Below are positions 23,368-33,500 of a DNA stretch of 64,000 nt, one piece after another. The position numbers and the translations under genes are program-made. The stretch comes from Sycobia sp. Sy_11. Taxonomy: Eukaryota > Arthropoda > Insecta > Hymenoptera > Epichrysomallidae. Position 1 is the first letter of the stretch; every line of letters starts with the position of its first letter. The DNA is taken from NCBI GenBank assembly GCA_018907035.1, contig JACCIC010000062.1, forward strand, positions 2,502,501 to 2,566,500, given 5' to 3'. The notes below the pieces were generated by a model, which saw nothing but the letters and a program-made list of their open reading frames with translations, was not told the origin of the DNA and made no database searches.

Positions 23368-23784
23368 TTTGTTTTTTTTTATTAATCTTTTTCGAAAATA
23401 AATATAATATTATTAATTAATTAGTGATTGATAACTAAAGTGAGAGCGGTAAAGCCGCGGTATACTTGTGTGTGTGAACCATACTCGGTGAAACCTTAAC
23501 ACGTCTGACCCACGCGACGGTCCATCAAACATTGATAATTAACGCATTCTTGCAGAAATTAAGAATATTTAAAAATATTGATATAAATTTATGATTTTTT
23601 TATTTTTACTTAATTTCGTTCTAATTATATATTTTTCGCATATGCAATGTGACTTGTTATCGCAAAGACATATGTTCAAGTATCATATGAATTGTTTCTT
23701 TAATAGGGAGTAGATTTTTCTCCAGATCATTTTTTTCTCCTGTGTTATATATTCATTTTGAATGGTCTTAGAGTCAGCTTTTCG

Positions 23785-24835
23785 TTATTTTGATTTTGGC
23801 CTTTTGAAATCTGTATTATAATTTTCTGTTACATCTATAGTATCGGTATTTACATTATTTACATTATTATGCGTCTCTTCGGAGGTTGTAGAAGAGGGCA
23901 GGAATCCTCTTTTCGCTGCTGTATTCCACTTGTCATTGTTAGTGTTCTGTGTAAGATTGAAAATATTGTCAATTGAGTATGTCTCCGTTTGAACTAATGA
24001 CGATTGTGCTGGATAGACTTTCTATAATTTGTGGATAGAGCTTCATTGTGTGTCCGCTTTGTTTACAATAATAACAACAGATAGCATCGATGCTGAAGTA
24101 AATCCAATAAGTAATGTTTTCATAATTGATTCGCAATGATTCAGAAAGTTTAAATTAGTCTTCGTGTTTAATATACAATTGTCGTATGTATGAAATTATA
24201 TGAGACCGACCAGACTTATGCAATACTGCCCGAATATTAGTAATTTGTGATACTGGTGTTATGCCTATGTTTCTTAATGCAGTCAAAATTGTTTCACTTG
24301 GAATTACTGGGCTAATATTAGATACCACTACACGTTTATTGCTTTCAATATATGCTCTAATATTTAAAGAGTTATTTTTTACTTGCACTGTTTCATTTTT
24401 TAATTTATCTACCAGGGATTGTTTTGTTAAAAATACTATTATTCTTGAGCCAGAGATTTTTGAAACGCATACGATGTCGGTTATATTAACTACTCGTTCC
24501 AGGCCATCGAGGTAGGCGTCATTAGTACAATCTGGTATAGATTCAATTATAATTGCTTGATCGTCCTTGGGACGCATGGCATTTGCGTAGGTTTTGAGTG
24601 TATTTGTTTGTGAAGTACTATGAGATTCTTGTTCAAAATGACCCCTGGTTTCAGAAGCCATTTTTCACCTGCACTTTATGCAACTGCGAGAGCAGCAATG
24701 AGCTACCTTCGTGATATTTATACTTTTATTGTACGTATTTACACGTTTTTCTGTTTTGAAATTGTTCAATTCATTCAATGTTTACACTATTCGCGGAACG
24801 CGTCTGCTCGGTACGAAGGTTCAAACACCACTCCC
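23785..24835 (-). mobile_element. 5' portion of a second, related LINE with its own ORF1
   Basis: ORF1 starts at ATG 24661 and ends near the stop at 23785, with a frameshift near 24155. AIIIESIPDCTN, VVVSNISPVIPSETI and ISYIRQLYIKHED correspond motif by motif to the ORF1 at 22054-23367. The zinc knuckle reads CCYYCKQSGHTMKLY, with the last Cys replaced by Tyr. Upstream, to about 24835, is a GC-rich 5'UTR-like segment. No ORF2 follows; the next recognisable feature is the 5' end of the other LINE. This is unusual because LINE relics normally lose their 5', not their 3', end. Confidence 0.7.
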
Positions 24836-24987
24836 AAAAAATAGTACTTTATTTATGTTTATTAATCCTAAAAACTTTAATATTATTTTTCTTCAGATAT
24901 TATTATTCGTTTAGGAAATACTAAAACAATGACCAATATTAGCTGTTGCATTTGAAGCTCGCTTTTAAAAATTTTCAGTAGATAAAG

Positions 24988-25041
<54 letters not shown>

Positions 25042-26572
25042 GAAGTATGGCATTTATGAGAAAATATTGTGTGTAAAATTCTTAAAGTTTTTAATGTATC
25101 TGAATAATTATTTGCCTATATTATTTGTAAAGTTATTTTTTTTTCTTTTACTAAATAATATATTTAATGAAGCCAAGTATTACTTTTTCCTATAAATACA
25201 TATACATAGTAACCGTAATCTTAAATACTATGCATATTACAATTACTAATATCTAGACAAGTTAATAAGTAAATTTTTTAGAAATAGATATACCTTTTAA
25301 TATTTAACGCTCGTGCCAAATTATTTATAATATCAAGTAAAAATTAAACAAGAAATATGATTTAGTCACTAACAAGTGAAGAAACGTGGCTTTATCGTAG
25401 TGCGTATTGTGTTATCTGGTATAAATGGAAAATATGTAGTCTTTCGAATAGGATTTTATGGCGAGAACCGACGAGACTGAGTAAATAAATCTGGCCATGC
25501 AATCATACAATATTTTCTTTCCAAACAAAGAAAAGGCTATGCCGACTGGCTATTGCCCGAAAAAATCAATTCTGAACAATTTACAAAGTTTTGCGAACTT
25601 AGTTTTAGTTTTGCTTTTAGTTTCGAAAGAGAAGTACACTGCTATTACGATCTACACTTACATTTTAACAAAGTATTGTATTTTATTAAAAAATGCATGA
25701 CATTTTTAATGAAAAAGAGTGAGTTTTATGTGAGTTATCTAGAATTGACAACGTTTTTATTAACGGCTTCTTTCCTAACGACATTGACATGACTTCATTT
25801 TATATATAGCGATAACAGATCAAATATCGTCCGCTTAAATAACAGCCTTAATAATAGTGATTGTGGCAATTAGTCTTGTTAGCAGAAAACAAACAGATAG
25901 AATCGAAATTGAATGTTCCTATTGTACCTCAATGGGGTAGGTTTTGGGGACGCCACAAAAGTATGTTGAAAAGAAAAGGTTAATGTCTACTATCTACTAA
26001 ATATATTTTAAATTATCACATAATTCTAAAGCTCATAATTAAATTTCAAATGCATAAAAAGATTTGAAATAGAAATGAGCCAAAATTAAAGAACTAAAAG
26101 TGCAATTAGTTTTACCTCTATTATAAAAAAGAATATAATTAATTACTTGAATGAAATGTAATATTACCTTACTGAACTAAAAATTAATGTTAAATCATAT
26201 GTCTAAGTACAACGTAAATTATTAGAGACTTACATTTGATTAATATGGTATTAGAATATTGACTAGGTTGATAGGATAACAAATCTTTAATATTTCGCTC
26301 TAATTCCACTACATTACAGTACTTAATCATATATAGATATATATTTTTTACATATATTTTGTTTTCTGATAATACAATACTGTAAAGATAGAGTAATGCT
26401 ATTAAATAAGTCATGTAATTAAATTTACGTGATAATTGAGTAAGTTTATATAAAAATGAATTCCCAGCTTTATTATATATTCTCTTAATACTTAAATTTC
26501 CTATTCAGGTTTTCAACTTTCAATAGCTCGAAGAATTTAACTTTTATTTCAAAAGTTTAAATAAAATTTCAA
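24836..26572. other. AT-rich DNA between the LINE relics and GMC-2
   Basis: No exon recognised. Contains a (TA)n run (24990-25039). The open frames at 25497-25792 (+) and 26190-26414 (-) have AT-biased random-looking translations. The immediate upstream part must hold the GMC-2 promoter, but no core motif is convincing. Confidence 0.4.
24990..25039. repeat. (TA)n microsatellite
   Basis: Uninterrupted TA dinucleotides. Confidence 0.95.
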
Positions 26573-26862
26573 ATGTTTTCTCAACTTCTTTTAATATTAT
26601 TAATATGTCTATCATTATTCATTGCGAATTCATCACAATTGGAACAACTAGTTTCGGATGTTATAGAAATAACTGGAATCATTGAGTTAATAATTAAAAA
26701 TATATATAGTACTATAACTGGATTTGTCGATTTTTTATGGGAAAATTTTAATTATGTGGTTTATGAAGAATTAAATGATATGACGCCCAATAACGAGGAC
26801 ATATTTGATTTCATAGTTGTTGGTGCTGGAAGTGCTGGGGCTACTATTGCTGCGAGGTTAAG
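26573..26862 (+). CDS. GMC-2 exon 1 (signal peptide and FAD-binding GxGxxG)
   Basis: Encodes residues 1-96 plus two bases of a split codon, six bases shorter than GMC-1 exon 1; it is also the most diverged exon of the pair at its N-terminus. The donor AG|GTAAAT is the same as in GMC-1. Confidence 0.9.
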
Positions 26863-27529
26863 GTAAATATTTTAAGTTAAAATTAAATTTGGTAAAAACA
26901 ATGCTATAGTATATACATTGCCTTTTATACGTAAATGTTAGTACATTTTTAAATATATTGTAATATTTTTAATTTAAACATTAGTTTTGCTAAAAAAATA
27001 TATATTTTTTTATTGGAAAGCATGCATATTCAATAATTTCAAAAAACGTCCTTACAATTTTTAATCATAGAATTCTTGTTTAAATGTTTTACATATTTGA
27101 AAAAAAGAACATTATTTAAATCTGGTAAAAATTAAAAAAAAAATTTTTTCAAGGAAATCAAGTGTATGATGCAGTCAATTTTTGTTTTTAGTATCTCCAA
27201 AATTAAAAACCAATACAAACACAATGTGTAATTATTATTAAACAAAATTTAAGCTTTGATATATTGCTTATTTTATTTATCTATTGTCAACAACAAATGT
27301 TAAAATTTTATATGTTAAACTAATTTAAATTATTTTTTATTTTTATTAGAATGTTATCTATTAATTAAATATATTAATGAATTTCCTTTTTCTATATTAA
27401 TTTTTTTATATAGTAGTTAGATAATTAAAAACAAGTATCTAAGCAAATATATGAGCTCTAAATAGTAAGATACGTATGGTCCTCGAGTATTACACATTTC
27501 AAATGCCCTGTCGTGATTGCATTGTATGT

Positions 27530-27567
<38 letters not shown>

Positions 27568-30500
27568 CTAGGTATTTTCTATACTATATATACAAAATAT
27601 AAATAAAATGAAATGTTTCTAAGCATTTGCTATAGTCATACACGCAGTTTTATATTAAAAACTACTTTTTAGACAAAAATTCTGGTGGGAAACGATTCTT
27701 TAGGTTACAAGTAGTATATATGCTTTGGAAAATCATCGATAAAGAAGAGATAAATAATGTTTTTCATTAATTGACAATTCGAAATCTCAATACAGAAATA
27801 AAAGTGTAGCGACCGCGCGATGTCGGCGGTTTGGAATTTCGCTTTCTAGCGCTACCGTGGGACTTGATCATTGGCAATTTTTTATTTAAATAATTTCTTT
27901 AGCAGCTTACTAATAGGTATTAAGAATTATAATTCATGAATCCTATACAATATTATAATAATAATAAGCATAAGAAAGGTGTTTTGTACAAGATTTATTA
28001 ATGAATACCTTAACCTCAAAAAGGTTAAACTTTAAAAAAGGTTATCTAAATATTTTTCGCGTCTTTGGTTACAAATATGTAATTATATTTTCGAAATTCA
28101 AGTTGTTGTATCAATATGGCCGAAAGTATTCAATATAAAGACGAAAATATTATTGCCATTTGGTATCCACCAATTGTTTTTTTGGGAATTAAAAGCACAT
28201 AGCATTAATCCTTTGGTTTTCATTCAATAGAGCAAATTTACTTGAAGATGGAAGTTTAACCTTCCGGGCTATACAACCAGTATACTGGCTTTACATCGAT
28301 GCTTATCTCATGATCAATTTATGATATGAGATAGGATTTTACTCATTTTTTAGAGAAATCAATATTAACAAATGCCGGTTTTCTTAATAATTATATAATT
28401 GATGAAAATTCACATTATTCATTTCAAGTAAATTTTATAGATTGAGAGGTATTTAAGCTAAAATAAATAATATTTATTATTGAAATAACATACAATTTCA
28501 TACAGTTACTTAAATTTGATTGTGCAAGATCACTGTTGTTTTAAATAAAAGAGGCGATTGTGCTATAGTCATATTACTGAAAATTTCAGTGACGGTTCAG
28601 CAATATCACCGAATGTTATTTAAAAGCAGAGTATTGGTATGATTATAAAACTGTACTGTTTTTTTCTGTACGTATTTACTTTAATATTCAGTAAGGGTTG
28701 CTCTGTTCATCTAATTCTTATATTTAGTAATAATAATAAGAAAATAAAAAACGTAACGTGTAAATTAATTTTATTGAAATATATTTCACCAACAGTGAAC
28801 TAAATCTTCTATTGATCTTCATTACATTGATTTTCTTTAATGCATTTAATAGCGAAGTAAACAATGTAACGGTATTGCTGATCGAGGCGGGCGACAAGGA
28901 AAATAGTTTTCTAGATATACCTATATTAGCTATGTTTCTCCAACTGATCCAGAAGATTAACTGGGGCTATACAATGGAATCTTCCCCTAGATACTGCCGG
29001 GGTATGGTCGATAAACAGTGCAATATGCCCCGTGCAAAAGTGATGGGTGGCTGTAGCGTAATGAACCTAATGGTTGCGACTCGCGGCAATCGTCGAGACT
29101 ACGACAACTGGGAAAAGTTAGGATGTCATGGCTGGTCTTACAAGGATGTGCTTCCGTTCTTTAAGAAGCTGGAGAACTTTGATGTGCATGATTCAACGAT
29201 CGAAAATAATTATCACGGGACTGGTGGTCCGGTTAATATTGAAAAACCGAGATTTCGAAGTAAAATTACCGAAGCCTTTTTGAAAGCTGGAATTGAACTT
29301 GGCTATTCTGTGGTGGATTATGATGGCAAAAATCAGATTGGATATTCAATAATTCATGCTACTTTAAAGAATGGATCGAGACATAGTAGCAATCGCGCTT
29401 ATTTGCATCCAATTAAAGGCCGTCCGAATTTGTTTCTAACGAGAAATAGCTTAGCGGAAAAGGTAAGAGTGTATTTATTTATGTGTATTTAAAATTGTAA
29501 AATTACATTTTAATATTTCGAACAGTTAATACAATTCATACATCAAAAATATTTAATGCATTTTAATTTTCTAAAAGGTTGAATTGCATTATATAGATGC
29601 ATATAAATACAATAATCTTTTTTTATTATATTTTAATTTATAATACTTGAGATCATAACAATATGTTAACAAATTAAATGCTGAAATAATATGATTCTAA
29701 CTCTATTTTTGAATGAAGATAGTCCTAACACAATCTGAAATACATTTCGGTAAACACGTTTCGACTAAAACTTGAAAGTGTGTGTATGTATTGTGCTAAA
29801 TAAAATTTTGAACTAGAATTCTTATCATTGAAAATCTAACTTTCTCAAAAAAAAATTGAAGTTAGCATCAGATTAGTTTAGTAGTGAATTCGATGCGGTA
29901 TTACTCTCAGTTGTCGAGATAGAAATTGCTCAAATCCATTAAAGTATAAGTTTCTAGCTACTTCTTTTTATTTTCAATACTTAAGGATGACTCATTATAC
30001 GTTGAAGTATTACGTTTTCTTGAGTATTAAGTATTATAGATCTAAAAATGTTAATCGCTATTATTTCCTTGATAATAGATAGAAAAATAAATAGCGCAAG
30101 TACTTGATTGCAACTGTTTATGATAACAGAGTGCTAATTGCGAGCATTCAATAATATTTTTGTTGAATTACTGTGTAAATATTAATTTGAAATATAATTG
30201 AGGCGACTATCCTTAATGTTGCAAATTACCAGGTACATTGTAATTAACGCATAATTGCTTGGATTCCCTATTGATGCCTCGATACAAATATGGACCGGCG
30301 CGCCGCCACGCCGCCTACCTTTGTACCGGTACTTAATGTTATTAATATAATGGGATGTAGTTATATAGATAAACTCATCCCCACTCCGAATTAAGGACAA
30401 GTGTATATATGTATGAATTTGGAATCTGTGTTTAGTTTGATTTTGGAGTTTTGTCAGCGAACGCGTGCAGTTGTCGAGTTGAACGCTTCACTTGCAACTA

Positions 30501-33500
30501 GCTTTGTTATTGTAAAGTATTTGTATCTTTCCTAGTTTTGCTATTAATAAATACCTTAACTGAATATTTATTCTGATCTGCTTGTTATTTAATTGAATAT
30601 TTCAACAATTTTGCATGAGTGAGTCCAGTCTTAAGTGAACTTATATTTCACTACAAGTTGTAGATTGCATTATAGCGAACGTATAACATAAGATCTTAAT
30701 GATTTTTGTTCCTACTAATAGTACTTGCGAAGTAATATAGCTTGTACTGATAGAACTATTGTAACTATTGATGTATATACTAATTAATTACAACTCTAGG
30801 AGTAAATTCACCAAAGAAAGTTGCTCTAATTAAATAAAATATTAAGTCTCTCTATACAGAAATAGAAAAAAGAATTTACATTCAATATTGTTTTTAATCG
30901 CAATATATTCTGAAGGAATATCGGCAAATTTAACCTAGCAGACTTTCTAACGTAATTACCAAGTATTTTGTTTTCGTCTATGTTTATAGAAAATAGCCGG
31001 GGCAAAACTAAAGGAAGAATGCGACCGTCGCGCTATATTTAAATGGATTAGGGCCTTGTTAATAAAAATATATATTAATTAAACCCTTATGTTAATTGAA
31101 TAATTAAAGACTTAATTTAATACTATGACAAGTTCATGCCTTTCGTGTGAAAATATCGAACTTTTATTATGAAAAATGCCTAGTAATACAGTTTGAGCCG
31201 AGTACTGATGAAGAATTATGCAATCTAAGTTTTTTACGTCTACCAATTAAAACGAAAAACTTATATTGCAATCGTACTCCAGCAGTGGTCGAATTTCAAT
31301 AATGAAGCCAACTTTACTCTTGCACTGCTTTGCACTAGAATAGGTAATGGTATATAATAAAGGTACTCATTTTCTTCTATCCTTAAAATTCCGCGTATTG
31401 ATGAACAAATTTTGTAGATCTGCAAGAAGCAATGAATTTGAAATAAAGGTTTGATAGGTAATGAAGGAATAGCAGTCTCTAACCTTGGAAGCTAGAGTGA
31501 GCTTTTAAAAGACTGGGATAACATCTTCAATATGTTGTATTAAAGTGAATTCTATTTAGGAGAGATACAGTCAGGCCTTCTGGTATATTAAGTCTAGGGT
31601 ATAATATCTGACAGCGTCTTTAAGTGTGATGGATAAACTGAGATGGGCCAGGAACTGAGTTTTCGGACATGTTTAAATCATTCAGCGAACTGAGATAGGA
31701 AGATAAATAGTTTCTGTTCAACTATTTCGGTTTTGGGAATAGTGATTACAGGTAATACCATTCGAGTTCCCTGAGAAGAATTGGGTAGCCATACGCTTTT
31801 CACAGACTCAGAAAATTTAATACAGAAAACTTTCCATTGGTTATATGGAGAACGTGTTTCCGAGGTGGAGGGACATTAAATTGACAAGTATATTTTTATC
31901 GTGATGTTTTTATATAAGTTCGAGCCTATATACTCTATATAGTAGTGTCTTGAGAACATTATCGACAGCGATTATCCATCTAAATAGTTCCCAATTGAAA
32001 AATGTGAGTCAATTTACGTAACAGACTACTGTGTACAAATATGAGTAAGAATTATGAATTCAAACTTCCCGCGTTTACCGATTAGGACAAATATTTTGAA
32101 GTTGGTAATAAATAAAAATTGTTGGAGTTATACGAAAATAATATCGATGCAGTTGATATAGTATTTTCCCTATTCGGACAAGAGGGACAATATGCTATAG
32201 GTCGTATGACTATTTCTGACCTGCAGTTTATTGCACCCCCTTCCCCTTACAACCGTTCTAAGAAGAAGAAATCCTGCCTAGGACTCCTCAGTTCCAGTCA
32301 AGCCGTCGACACAAAAGCCACGCTGTCTCTTTAATATTATATATATATATTCTTTATTTGTCATTTCATATAAGTCTGTTCTTTTTCTCTGTATTAACAC
32401 TTTCCGACTGTATAAATAAATAAATAAATATATAAAAATAATTGATTCTGAAAAGTTATTTTTCAACAGGTTATGGGCCCAGTCCCAAGTGTTGTAAGTG
32501 AATAGTAAGGACAAAATAAAGACTCAGTGCATTAGTGTAAAATATTTCAACGCATAGTGAAAAATTGTTTCATTGTTCTGAAATACAGTGAAGTTAAAAA
32601 TGGCAGATTCCGTAAAAGTATCACTTCAGAATCTTTATGGGCTTAATTATGCTGTATGGAGTCAAAGAATGAAGATGCTGCTCATAAGGGACGACTTACG
32701 GGATGTCGTGATGGAAGAGCCGCCGGTTCCAATAGATGCAGCGTGGACAAAAAGGGATAGTAGAGCACATGCTACATTTGGTTTATTTATTGAATATAAC
32801 CAATTATTGCATATAAAAAGTGCCGATACAGCTAAAGAAGCTTGGAATAGATTAAAGGATCACCATCAGAAGTCGTCGCTTACAACTATTATACATTTGT
32901 ATAAGAAGCTTTTTCGGATGCGTTTGACGGAAGGTGACGATATGGAGAACCATATTTCCGAAATAATGATAGTGATAGACAGACTTTCAGCGAAGTTCCA
33001 GCCAAGCCGTCGACACAAAAGCCACGCTGTCTCTTTAATATTATATATACATATTCTTTATTTGTCATTTCATATAAGTCTGTTCTTTTTCTCTGTATTA
33101 ACACTTTCCGACTGTATAAATAAATAAATAAATATATAAAAATTGTTGATTCTGAAAAGTTATTTTTCAATAAAAATACTGTCAGAGTTATCTGCGACAA
33201 ATTTCACGCAATTATCTTCATGTGTCATATAATTACGCTTGTGTTTTGTGAACAAAGAAAATTTTTTTCTTCAGTTTTTATAATATCTGAAATTATTCAA
33301 CAAAGATGTAGCATTAAATGTTCAAAGAAGGTCGAGAATGCGTTGAAGACGAACCACATCCAAAACGACCAAGAAATCAGTGAATTGGTTCTGAAAAATC
33401 GTCGATTGATTACTAGAGCGCTTGCTGATATTGTTGGAATTTCAAATAGGTGAGTCAACACTGTTTTGAAAGACATTTTGTGCCTGAAAAGAGTGAAACA

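Larger units (their letters stand above)
18124..23530 (-). mobile_element. Decayed I-clade non-LTR retrotransposon (LINE), nearly full length
   Basis: Read on the - strand: a GC-rich 5' segment (from ~23530), ORF1 (23367-22054), ORF2 (21942-18311) and a 3' tail ending in a poly(A) of ~13 residues (T run at ~18125-18137). The combination of a CCHC ORF1 protein, APE-type endonuclease, reverse transcriptase and RNase H points to the I group of LINEs; the finer clade is inferred. Many frameshifts and stops make it inactive. It is in opposite orientation to the GMC genes and begins ~120 bases downstream of the GMC-1 poly(A) signal. I could not identify target-site duplications. Confidence 0.85.
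32120..33172 (+). mobile_element. Ty1/copia LTR retrotransposon, internally deleted, nested in mariner
   Basis: The 5' LTR (32120-32468) begins TGTTGG and ends CAACA. A primer-binding site, gag fragment and truncated 3' LTR (to 33172) follow. Both ends are flanked by AAAAT (32115-32119 and 33173-33177), a 5-bp target duplication. A deletion has fused the N-terminal part of gag directly to the interior of the 3' LTR, with AGTTCCAG shared at the junction. The shared LTR segment differs at only a handful of positions in ~170, so insertion was relatively recent. Confidence 0.88.

Noticed and set aside
31141..31260. Possible second mariner 5' end fragment (GATGAAGAATTATGCAATCT and following)
   Set aside because: Only weak resemblance to the mariner leader near 32040-32100; no TIR or transposase.
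32588..33127. Host gene of 179 codons
   Set aside because: It is copia gag running into its own LTR; flanking LTRs, primer-binding site and target duplication show mobile origin.
33220..33453. Independent host gene encoding a 77-codon HTH protein
   Set aside because: The reading is the N-terminal part of a mariner transposase inside clear TIRs, followed by the D34D C-terminal remnant.
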